The notes beneath the pieces are model-generated. The model searched no databases and was not told the DNA's origin. It saw only the letters and a list, made by a program, of their open reading frames with translations. Position numbers and translations under genes: made by a program. Below are positions 1 to 6,050 of a DNA stretch of 8,618 bases, in pieces (position 1 is the stretch's first letter; each line of letters starts with the position of its first letter). Source of the stretch: Methanomicrobiales archaeon (GTDB lineage Archaea; Halobacteriota; Methanomicrobia; Methanomicrobiales; Methanospirillaceae); contig JAAEES010000035.1 of NCBI GenBank assembly GCA_013415575.1, positions 1 to 8,618 on the forward strand. Direction: 5' to 3'.

Positions 1-253
1 GGGCCAGTGCAGGAAGTTCCCGGTCGTGCACCAGCGTATTCACCGTCACGTAGACCCTGACCCCCCGCAGGTGGGCATACCCGATCGCCGCGGCAAGTTC
101 CTCATCGGTGAAATTGGGTGCGAATGTTCGCGCCCCGAACTTTTTTCCCCCGAGGTAGACAGCGTCAGCTCCGGCATTCACCGCTGCCCTGAGGGCGTCC
201 ATTGAGCCTGCCGGTGCGAGCAGTTCGGGAAGCCTGTCTGTCATTCCTGTCAT
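1..253 (-). CDS. U32-family peptidase-like protein, N-terminal part
   Basis: The gene runs off the left edge of the window, and only about 84 N-terminal residues are visible. They open with a short polar stretch followed by ELLAPAGSMDALRAAVNAGA, then DAVYLGGKKFGAR and a segment ending in VRVYVTVNTLVHDREL. This is the usual opening of the U32 (collagenase-like) family: the first strand and helix of a TIM-like barrel. Bacterial members are linked to tRNA or rRNA hydroxylation and to collagen breakdown; the archaeal substrate is not known to me, so I assign only the family. The start at 253 is chosen because a TATA-like element lies about 23 bases upstream. A second in-frame ATG at 244 is possible. 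The gene diverges from aroD. Confidence 0.85.
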   Translation of the reverse strand, partial: MTGMTDRLPELLAPAGSMDALRAAVNAGADAVYLGGKKFGARTFAPNFTDEELAAAIGYAHLRGVRVYVTVNTLVHDRELPALA

Positions 254-271
254 GTACTATTCCGGCATCGT

Positions 272-280
272 GAAATATTA
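272..280 (-). promoter_or_regulatory. TATA-like box for the U32 gene
   Basis: Read on the minus strand this is TAATATTTC, the most AT-rich stretch in the divergent gap. Its centre lies about 23 bases before the ATG at 253, close to the archaeal TATA-to-start distance. The transcript would then begin at or very near the start codon. The placement is an inference from spacing. Confidence 0.5.
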
Positions 281-285
281 GTTCA

Positions 286-314
286 CACCACCTGCCGGGT
301 TCCGGCAGCGGGTG
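286..314. promoter_or_regulatory. 29-base dyad between two divergent promoters, possible operator
   Basis: The core is a perfect 7-bp inverted repeat, CTGCCGG (292-298) and CCGGCAG (302-308), around a GTT centre. The outer arms CACC (286-289) and GGTG (311-314) also pair about the same centre, with two mismatched positions on each side between core and arms. In all 11 of 13 positions are symmetric. It abuts the aroD TATA box at 315 and ends a few bases before the U32 TATA-like box at 280. That is where a dimeric archaeal regulator would control one or both promoters. A hairpin role is less likely because the element should lie upstream of both transcripts. No regulator gene is visible in the window. 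Confidence 0.45.
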
Positions 315-321
315 CTATAAA
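315..321 (+). promoter_or_regulatory. TATA box of aroD
   Basis: CTATAAA is preceded by a G-rich stretch and centred about 27 bases before the aroD ATG at 345. This is the standard archaeal TATA-to-transcription-start distance, so the mRNA probably starts at the start codon and is leaderless. A GGAG at 322-325 is well spaced only for an out-of-frame ATG at 334, so it is probably not a working ribosome site for aroD. Confidence 0.6.
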
Positions 322-344
322 GGAGAGCAACCTATGCTGACCGT

Positions 345-974
345 ATGCAGCTGGTCGCCTCGGTTGCTGATCCGCAGGATATCCCTGGAGCGGAGGCTGA
401 TGGTGCCGATTGCATCGAACTCCGGCTCGATCTCTTCCCCGGAAAACTCCCGGAGGCCGCCGTACGTGCCGCCAGGGACTGCAGGCTCCCGATCATCCTC
501 ACCGTAAGGAGCAGGGATGAGGGGGGTGCATTTACCGGCAGCATCGGGGACTGGCAGGCCCTGATGGAGCCCTGGCTGCCCCTGGCAGCGATGATCGATA
601 TCGAGCAGCGGTTCAGCGCGGCTGCCCCCGAATACCGGGATGCCGGGAACGAGATCATCGCCTCGTTCCACACCCCGCTGATGCCGTCCGGTGCAGAGCT
701 CCGCGAGATCGAGCCCCGGCTCCGACGCTATGGCATCCCGAAGATCGTGGTCGGCCCGCAGTCTGTCGAGGATGTTCTCTCGCTCTGCGCATTCACCCTC
801 CATGCAGAGCAACCGGTCATCACCAGCATCATGGGCTCCCGGTTCCGGTTCGCCCGGCTGATCCTTCCCCTGTTCGGTTCATCCTTCCTCTTCTGTGCCG
901 CAGGCAGGCCCACCGCGGAAGGGCAGTTCCCGGTGCGGGAGGCACGGGAGCTCCTGGATACCCTCACCCGGTGA
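345..974 (+). CDS. aroD: 3-dehydroquinate dehydratase, type I
   Basis: This 209-residue protein catalyses the third shikimate-pathway step, converting 3-dehydroquinate to 3-dehydroshikimate through a Schiff base. Its length suits the short archaeal type I enzymes. Visible motifs are IELRLD (residues 24-29), ILTVRSRDEGG (51-61), IIASFH with the likely catalytic base His109, PKIVV with the likely Schiff-base Lys133, SIMGSRF (161-167), and AEGQ near the C-terminus (191-194), part of the substrate-closing loop. The start at 345 is the only in-frame ATG after the TAA at 318-320, and it fits a leaderless transcript. The gene stands apart from and opposite to the other shikimate genes, and its expression is probably set by its own promoter and the dyad upstream. 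Its stop overlaps a GTG at 971 that is open into the rhodanese frame. Confidence 0.93.
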   Translation: MQLVASVADPQDIPGAEADGADCIELRLDLFPGKLPEAAVRAARDCRLPIILTVRSRDEGGAFTGSIGDWQALMEPWLPLAAMIDIEQRFSAAAPEYRDAGNEIIASFHTPLMPSGAELREIEPRLRRYGIPKIVVGPQSVEDVLSLCAFTLHAEQPVITSIMGSRFRFARLILPLFGSSFLFCAAGRPTAEGQFPVREARELLDTLTR

Positions 975-990
975 GCAGGCTGTCCGATAT

Positions 991-998
991 GTATAAAT
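991..998 (+). promoter_or_regulatory. TATA box of the rhodanese gene
   Basis: GTATAAAT lies 17 bases past the aroD stop. A transcript starting about 26 bases downstream, near 1018-1022, would leave a leader of roughly 25 bases before the ATG at 1046, enough to include the purine-rich ribosome site. This argues that the gene can be transcribed independently of aroD. Confidence 0.55.
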
Positions 999-1032
999 GG
1001 AGCACCGGTGAAGTGCATCGTATACCCGCTCA

Positions 1033-1042
1033 GGGGGAAGGT
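1033..1042 (+). promoter_or_regulatory. Ribosome binding site deciding the rhodanese start
   Basis: The purine-rich GGGGGAAGGT resembles the archaeal anti-Shine-Dalgarno complement and sits 3 to 8 bases before ATG 1046. The alternative GTG at 971 has no such site and would place the TATA box inside the coding region. Confidence 0.6.
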
Positions 1043-1045
1043 CTA

Positions 1046-1933
1046 ATGAAGAAGTATCCCTACCCGGAAGGATCCGGACCCGTCAAATGGGTTTCCACCG
1101 AATGGCTCGCCGAGCACCTCGATGACCCCGGTCTCACCATCATTGATGTCGAGTCAAACATCCATGAATACGTGAAGGGGCATATCCCCGGGGCGATGTA
1201 CGCCAACGAGGGTCTGTTCCGGGTTCACGGGAAAAGAATCCCCACGGACTGGATCCCGCAGCAAGCCGCCCAGATCCTCTTCCGGACGCTCGGGCTCCGC
1301 GCAGACAAGCCCGTTGTCGTCTACACGGGGAGCCCGATCCTCACCCAGTGCACCATGTTCATCGGGGACGGGCTCGAGCAGTCCTTCGCTGCCTACACCC
1401 TCGCCCGGTTCGGGCACAACACCGTCTATGTGCTGGATGGAGGTCTCGACTCGTGGCGTTCCGAGAACCGGGCCCTCAGCCAGCTGTTCCCTCCGGCAAC
1501 CCCGTCCGACTTCACTGCCACGGTCCGGTCCGAGTACTTCATGACCTATGACGAGTTCCGGGCCATGAAGGATCGCCCCGATGTGATGACCCTCGATGCC
1601 CGGCCCTCGCCGGTCTACGAAGGGCAGGGGCCCTGGATCAAGCCCGGTCATATTCCCGGGGCCGTGAATGTACCCTGGAAGACCTTCATGAACCCGGACA
1701 ACCCCCGGCTCCTGAAATCTGACGAAGAGATAGCGGCGGTCCTGAAGGAACGGAACATCACCCCGGATAAAACCATCATCTGCTCCTGCGGGACCGGGAG
1801 AGAGGCGACCTGCGAATTCCTGCTCTTCAAGTTCTACCTGAAATTCCCGAAGGTGAAAATCTACGAGGGGTCCTTCACCGAATGGACCACCTACCCGGAC
1901 AACCCGGTGGTGACCGGGAAGAATCCCCGGTAA
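1046..1933 (+). CDS. Tandem-domain rhodanese (sulfurtransferase)
   Basis: This 295-residue protein has two rhodanese domains and no signal peptide, so it is probably cytoplasmic. Domain 1 spans roughly residues 14-145, with TIIDVESN (31-38), GHIPGA (45-50) and YVLDGGLDSW (128-137). It has no cysteine where the active-site loop should be, the usual inactive state of the first domain. Domain 2 spans roughly 165-288, with LDARP (183-187), GHIPGAVNVPW (201-211) and the catalytic loop CSCGTGREAT, in which Cys248 is the likely persulfide carrier. Such enzymes move sulfane sulfur from thiosulfate or 3-mercaptopropionate to an acceptor; the specific donor cannot be read from sequence. The gene follows aroD closely but has its own TATA box, and nothing links it to aromatic synthesis. 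A GTG start at 971 would add 25 residues and is disfavoured. Confidence 0.88.
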   Translation: MKKYPYPEGSGPVKWVSTEWLAEHLDDPGLTIIDVESNIHEYVKGHIPGAMYANEGLFRVHGKRIPTDWIPQQAAQILFRTLGLRADKPVVVYTGSPILTQCTMFIGDGLEQSFAAYTLARFGHNTVYVLDGGLDSWRSENRALSQLFPPATPSDFTATVRSEYFMTYDEFRAMKDRPDVMTLDARPSPVYEGQGPWIKPGHIPGAVNVPWKTFMNPDNPRLLKSDEEIAAVLKERNITPDKTIICSCGTGREATCEFLLFKFYLKFPKVKIYEGSFTEWTTYPDNPVVTGKNPR

Positions 1934-1976
1934 CCTTTTTTCCCGGATTGCTCCCCGGTCATGACGGGGTTACCGG
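1927..1976. terminator. Inverted repeat and T-tract between convergent genes
   Basis: CCGGTAACC (1927-1935) pairs perfectly with GGTTACCGG (1968-1976), a 9-bp stem with a 32-base loop. The left arm contains the rhodanese stop codon. A run of six T (1936-1941) follows that stop directly and could by itself end the plus-strand transcript, since archaeal polymerase stops at T-rich runs. A smaller alternative hairpin, CCCCG (1953-1957) with CGGGG (1965-1969), overlaps the right arm. There is no T-run on the minus strand after the lipoprotein, so termination on that side is less certain. Confidence 0.45.
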
Positions 1977-1983
1977 ATTCCTC

Positions 1984-2379
1984 TCACAGCAGGACCGGGT
2001 AGGCATTCAGCGTATACTCGTTGATGCAGTCCCCGTCGAGCTCGGCCAGGATCATCCGCGATTCTCCGGGGGCAAGGGTGCCGGCATACACCTCCATGGT
2101 GTCACGCACCGCCCCGGTAGTGGCATCGACCAGTTCGAGCTGGACATTCACGTTCCGGACCTCGACCTCGCCGTGGTTGTAGACCTGCACGGTCACCGTC
2201 CAGAAACAGCCCCGGGAGACTGAAAAGTCCGCACCGGAACGAACCAGGTTGACCGAGATGCCTGATACCTCTTTTCCCGCAGGCCCGGGCCCGGCGAGAT
2301 CCGGGACCGAGACGCATCCCGGGAGCACGGTCAGGGACAGTACGAGGAAAAAAACAAGAAACAGTGGTCCTTTTTTCAT
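1984..2379 (-). CDS. Small lipoprotein with a beta-sandwich-like domain
   Basis: This 131-residue protein starts with MKK and a hydrophobic stretch (residues 5-19), followed by the lipobox VLPGC with Cys22 as the predicted lipidation site. It is therefore likely anchored on the outer face of the membrane. After a Pro/Gly-rich spacer (about 25-40), residues 41-131 alternate strand-like hydrophobic segments such as WTVTVQVYNHG, VRNVNVQLELVD and TLAPGESRMILAEL. This pattern is typical of FxLYD or CARDB-like immunoglobulin-type folds on archaeal surface proteins. Cys58 and Cys118 could form a disulfide. No enzymatic motif is visible and I cannot name a function. It lies 34 bases after aroC on the same strand with a strong site (AAAGGAG, 2386-2392) and no obvious terminator between, so it may be co-transcribed with the aromatic operon. 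Confidence 0.8.
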   Translation of the reverse strand: MKKGPLFLVFFLVLSLTVLPGCVSVPDLAGPGPAGKEVSGISVNLVRSGADFSVSRGCFWTVTVQVYNHGEVEVRNVNVQLELVDATTGAVRDTMEVYAGTLAPGESRMILAELDGDCINEYTLNAYPVLL

Positions 2380-2413
2380 ATGCTGCTCCTTTCGCAGGAT
2401 CTGAGTATCGCAG

Positions 2414-3412
2414 TCATTCCTGAAATACCCGGCACTTCTGCTGCTCGATCAGGGCATCTGCCAGGACCAGGCAGAGCATCGCCTCGGCAACCGGCAGCAC
2501 GCGGGGGACGATGCAGGGATCATGCCGTCCCTGGATACGCACCACCGTTTCTTCGCCGCCCGTGGTCAGGGTCTTCTGGGGTTTCCGGATGGAGGGAGTC
2601 GGCTTCACTCCCACCCGGGCAACGATATCGGCCCCCGTGCTGATGCCCCCGAGGATTCCCCCGGCGTGGTTGGAGAGAAACCCGGTGCGGTCCATCTCGT
2701 CGTTGTGCTCGCTCCCCTTCTTCCGGGCCGCAGCAAACCCGTCGCCGATCTCGACTCCTTTCACCCCGCCGATACTCATCAGTGCCCCGGCGATGAGGGC
2801 ATCGAGCTTCCCAAAGACCGGGTCCCCCAGACCGGGTGGGCATCCGCGGGCGGTGACCCTGATGATTCCTCCGACAGAATCCCCCTCCGCTATGGCGTTT
2901 TTGATCTCGTCTTCCCTGCCTGTCGGATCTGAAACGCCGTGGATCTCCTCGATGGTTCCTGAGATAGTGATCCCGGCCTCCGCGAGGATGCGTGCGGCAA
3001 CCGCCCCGGCAGCAACACGGGCTGCCGTTTCCCGTCCTGAAGACCGCCCCCCTCCCCGGTGATCGCGGATGCCGTACTTCATCTGGTAGGTGAAATCCGC
3101 ATGGCCGGGACGGAAGATCTCCCGGAGCTCATCGTAGTCGGACGCCCGGGCCTCGCGGTTCCAGATGATCATCGCCACCGGAGTTCCGGTGGTCCTGCCC
3201 TCGAAGACCCCCGAGAGGATCTCCACCCGGTCGGGCTCCGGCCGCGGCGAAGTGAGAGGGTCCCGTCCCGGCCTCCGGCGATCGAGTGCCGGCTGGATAT
3301 CATCCTCGGAAAGCGGCAGTCCCGGCGGGCAGCCGTCAATGACCACCCCCAGAGCCGGGCCATGGCTCTCGCCGAAGGTGGTGCACCTGAATGACCTGCC
3401 GAAGGTGTTCAT
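2414..3412 (-). CDS. aroC: Chorismate synthase
   Basis: This 332-residue protein converts 5-enolpyruvylshikimate 3-phosphate to chorismate using reduced FMN, the last common step to the aromatic amino acids. Visible motifs are GESHGPALG (residues 14-22, with the conserved His17), RRRPGRDPLTSPR (45-57), RDHRGGGRSSGRET (116-129, a hallmark signature), SNHAGGILGGIS (247-258) and GRHDPC (295-300). The length fits compact archaeal enzymes. The frame is open upstream to 3520, but the true start is the ATG at 3412: homologues begin near FGRSFRCTTFGESHG, and GGTGAGGAG (3422-3430) sits 9 bases before it. The ATG overlaps the stop of the AroK-AroE gene (ATGA), implying coupled translation. It is the last pathway gene of the operon. 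Confidence 0.96.
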   Translation of the reverse strand: MNTFGRSFRCTTFGESHGPALGVVIDGCPPGLPLSEDDIQPALDRRRPGRDPLTSPRPEPDRVEILSGVFEGRTTGTPVAMIIWNREARASDYDELREIFRPGHADFTYQMKYGIRDHRGGGRSSGRETAARVAAGAVAARILAEAGITISGTIEEIHGVSDPTGREDEIKNAIAEGDSVGGIIRVTARGCPPGLGDPVFGKLDALIAGALMSIGGVKGVEIGDGFAAARKKGSEHNDEMDRTGFLSNHAGGILGGISTGADIVARVGVKPTPSIRKPQKTLTTGGEETVVRIQGRHDPCIVPRVLPVAEAMLCLVLADALIEQQKCRVFQE

Positions 3413-4788
3413 GACAGCATGCTCCTCACCAGGTCGAGCGGCGCAGAAATCCCGGTGAACTGTGTAAACTGCGCGGCGGCCTGCCTGACAAACAGTTCTG
3501 TCCCGGGGATCACCCGGCATCCGGTGTTTCGTGCGAGCCTTATCAGCGGCGTCTCGGGTGGGGTATACACCAGGTCAAAGACGGTCATGGCCGGTTTCAG
3601 CTGGGTTTTTTTGAGCGGGCTCTGCGTATCCGGCTCCATCCCGACCGGGGTTGCATTGATCACGATCGCGGGGTTCACCCGGTCAAAGGCTTCAAGGGGG
3701 CCGGAGGCACATCCGAAGCGCCCGGCGAGTGCTTCAGCCGCGCTGACCGTCCGGTTGAGGATGGTGACCTCCATGGAAAGTGATGTGAGTGCATAGACCG
3801 CAGCCGCAGCAGCACCCCCGGCACCCAGCACGACCGCGTTCGATCCCCGGGCATCAGCGAGAGGGTCCCGGATACCGATCCAGTCCGTATTGTACCCGTA
3901 GCTCCTCCCCCCGCACCATACCACGGTGTTGACCGCCCCGATCGCTTCGGCATCGGGCCCGATTTCCGAGAGGTGCTCCATGATGCTGTGCTTGAAGGGA
4001 ATGGTCACCGAAAGACCCCGGAGATCGAGGTCATGGCAGAGCCGGAGGATGGGTATGATGCCCGGTGCCTGGAACCGGGTATAGTGGCAGTTCAGGCCGA
4101 AGTGCGCGAAGAGCTGTGAGAACAGCGGAGGGCTCCGGCTGTGGAGTGCCGGGTTCCCGGCAATGGCAAACAGTCTCGTCTTCGGGTCTCCCGAGACGGC
4201 TGCCTGCTCGAATGCTGTTACTTCATCATCCGGAATACCGGATTCCCGCAGGAAGCGGATCGCCCGTTCCCCTGCCCCTGGCGACGCCGTCCCCTCGGAC
4301 AGGATACGCATGATGGCCAGGCAGACCTCGTTCGGGCTCCGGGTGGTGGTGTCGATACAGAAATCGGCAGCACGGGTATAGGCAGGTTTTCGCTCTTCGA
4401 GCAGCACGCGGATCTCATCCCGGAACGGCAGAGTGGTGAGCGGCGGACGGGTCGTATGCCGGATCCGCTGTTCGATGGCAGAAGGTTCTGCCTCAAGGAG
4501 GATCATCGTGCTTCCCCGCCGGAGCGCTGCCACGTTCCGGGGATCGATAACCGCTCCTCCGCCGGTCCCGACAATACAGCCCGACGCGGGAAGATCTGCA
4601 ATGACCTGCCGTTCGTAGTCACGGAAGGTCTCCTCACCCTCCCCGGCAAAGATATCATGGATGGCCTTTTTATATCGCTCTTCGATCAGCGCATCGGTGT
4701 CGAGGAACGGCAGGCTGGTGAGCTGAGACAGCAGTCTGCCGCATTCGGTCTTCCCGGTCCCCCGAAACCCGCACAGTACGATCCTCAT
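3409..4788 (-). CDS. aroK-aroE: Fused shikimate kinase-shikimate dehydrogenase
   Basis: This 459-residue protein joins two consecutive pathway enzymes. Residues 1-165 form a P-loop kinase of the bacterial AroK type: Walker A GFRGTGKT (7-14), FLDTD (28-32) for shikimate and magnesium binding, FRDYE (55-59), GTGGGAV (74-80), the lid RPPL (114-117) and RKPAYTRAAD (133-142). It phosphorylates shikimate with ATP. Residues 205-459 form the NADP-dependent AroE reductase: SRSP (217-220), VTIPFK with catalytic Lys266, GAVNT (284-288), YNTD with Asp302, dinucleotide loop GAGGAA (322-327), NRT (345-347, the usual NADP preference), NATPVGM (378-384) and a conserved Gln436. A helical linker of about 40 residues joins them. 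Both halves keep their catalytic residues. Its ATG overlaps the aroA stop (ATGA), with GAGGT about 9 bases upstream. Confidence 0.94.
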   Translation of the reverse strand: MRIVLCGFRGTGKTECGRLLSQLTSLPFLDTDALIEERYKKAIHDIFAGEGEETFRDYERQVIADLPASGCIVGTGGGAVIDPRNVAALRRGSTMILLEAEPSAIEQRIRHTTRPPLTTLPFRDEIRVLLEERKPAYTRAADFCIDTTTRSPNEVCLAIMRILSEGTASPGAGERAIRFLRESGIPDDEVTAFEQAAVSGDPKTRLFAIAGNPALHSRSPPLFSQLFAHFGLNCHYTRFQAPGIIPILRLCHDLDLRGLSVTIPFKHSIMEHLSEIGPDAEAIGAVNTVVWCGGRSYGYNTDWIGIRDPLADARGSNAVVLGAGGAAAAAVYALTSLSMEVTILNRTVSAAEALAGRFGCASGPLEAFDRVNPAIVINATPVGMEPDTQSPLKKTQLKPAMTVFDLVYTPPETPLIRLARNTGCRVIPGTELFVRQAAAQFTQFTGISAPLDLVRSMLS

Positions 4789-6050
4789 GCCAGTCCGACC
4801 TCATGGAGTATTTTCCAGAATTCCGGAAAAGACTTGCTGACGCATTCGGCCCCGCTGATGGTGACGCCTCCCACCGCAAGGCCGAGCACGGCCGCACTCA
4901 TGGCGGTCCGGTGATCGTTTCCTGCAGCAATTACTCCCCCGTGGAGCGGTGCGGGACTGATAACGATTGCGTCCTGTTCACGGGCTGCATTGCCGCCAAG
5001 GGCCCGGATGACCTCCAGGATGGCCCGGATCCGGTCGCTCTCCTTGTACTGCAGGTGTGAAATCCCGGTGAACCGGGAGGGAGACTGTGCGTGCGCGGCA
5101 ACCATGCAGAGCGTCTGCACGACATCGGGCGATGCGGACATATCCCGCTCGATCCCGTCAAGCCTGCCATCGCTCTCGATGGTTACGGCATCCCCGGATG
5201 CGGAGATCCGGCAGCCCATCTCTGCCAGGGCATCAAGCAGGGCCCGGTCCCCCTGAACTGATGCGGGGACGAGGTTTTCCACCGTTGCCTTCCCTCCGCA
5301 GACTGCTGCCATGGCAAAGAAGTACGAGGCCGAGGAATAGTCGCCCTCTATCCGGTAGGTCCGTGCCCGGTAGGGTGCCGGGAGAACCCGGAACCGTTCA
5401 TAGCCGCGCCGTTCGACCGGCACCCCGAACGAGGCCATGACATCCGTGGTCACATCGAGGTACGACCGGGAGACGGCCCCGGGCGGTACCTGCAGCTCCA
5501 CGGCAGACCGGGCACAGGGGGCGGCGAGGAGTATTGACGAGGCAAACTGGCTGCTCACGCGGCTCTCGACGCAGACATTCCCCCCGGTCAGCTCGCCCTC
5601 AATGAGGAGCGGGGGAAAACCATCCGCTCCGAGATACCGGATCCTGCCACCGATCCCGTTCAGGGCTGCAACCAGCCCTTCCACCGGCCGTTCTCTCATG
5701 CGGGCGCTCCCGGTCAGGATGACCGGGGTTTCACAGAGGAGCGCCACCGATGTGAGGAGGCGGAAACTGGTCCCTGAGTCTCCCATCCGGAGTTCTGTGC
5801 CCTCTGCGCAGTTCAGAACCCCGCCGGAGCCGGTGACCAGGAGACGGTTCGCTTCACGGTCGATCCGGATCCCGAGCCGGATGAGTCCCTCTGCCGTAAT
5901 CGCCGTGTCCGTTGCATCCAGGGGTTGTTCAAGCGTGCTCGTTCCATCCGCCAGTGCCGCGGCGATCAGAGCCCGGTGGGTATAGCTCTTGGACGGCGGA
6001 GCCCTGACCCTGATATCGATCCCTTCGGCTTTTCCCAGGGTCACGTCCAT
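4785..6050 (-). CDS. aroA: 5-enolpyruvylshikimate-3-phosphate synthase
   Basis: This 421-residue enzyme transfers the enolpyruvyl group of phosphoenolpyruvate to shikimate 3-phosphate. Visible motifs are PPSKSYTHRAL (residues 18-28, Lys21), the PEP-binding loop GDSGTSFRLL (90-99), RERPVEGL (119-126), SRVSSQFASS (163-172), EGDYSSAS (235-242), SPDVVQT (307-313, with likely catalytic Asp309), KESDRIRAI (336-344) and NDHRTAM (378-384). The loop has Leu98 where bacterial class I enzymes have the proline linked to glyphosate response; non-proline residues there are common outside that class, so I draw no resistance conclusion. The frame is open to 6131, but ATG 6050 is chosen because it has GAAGGTG (6056-6062) five bases upstream and gives a family-like N-terminus. 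It overlaps the pheA end by 10 bases. Confidence 0.95.
   Translation of the reverse strand: MDVTLGKAEGIDIRVRAPPSKSYTHRALIAAALADGTSTLEQPLDATDTAITAEGLIRLGIRIDREANRLLVTGSGGVLNCAEGTELRMGDSGTSFRLLTSVALLCETPVILTGSARMRERPVEGLVAALNGIGGRIRYLGADGFPPLLIEGELTGGNVCVESRVSSQFASSILLAAPCARSAVELQVPPGAVSRSYLDVTTDVMASFGVPVERRGYERFRVLPAPYRARTYRIEGDYSSASYFFAMAAVCGGKATVENLVPASVQGDRALLDALAEMGCRISASGDAVTIESDGRLDGIERDMSASPDVVQTLCMVAAHAQSPSRFTGISHLQYKESDRIRAILEVIRALGGNAAREQDAIVISPAPLHGGVIAAGNDHRTAMSAAVLGLAVGGVTISGAECVSKSFPEFWKILHEVGLA

Noticed and set aside
971..1045. GTG start at 971 for the rhodanese, overlapping the aroD stop
   Set aside because: The extra 25 residues do not resemble a rhodanese start, a TATA box lies within them, and ATG 1046 has a purine-rich ribosome site.
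3413..3520. Longer aroC beginning at 3520
   Set aside because: The added 36 residues lie inside the AroK-AroE coding region and do not match chorismate synthase, whereas ATG 3412 has an excellent ribosome site and forms an ATGA junction.
4141..4914. A 257-codon plus-strand open frame over the AroK-AroE gene and the aroA end
   Set aside because: It is antisense to strongly conserved coding sequence and shows no family motif.
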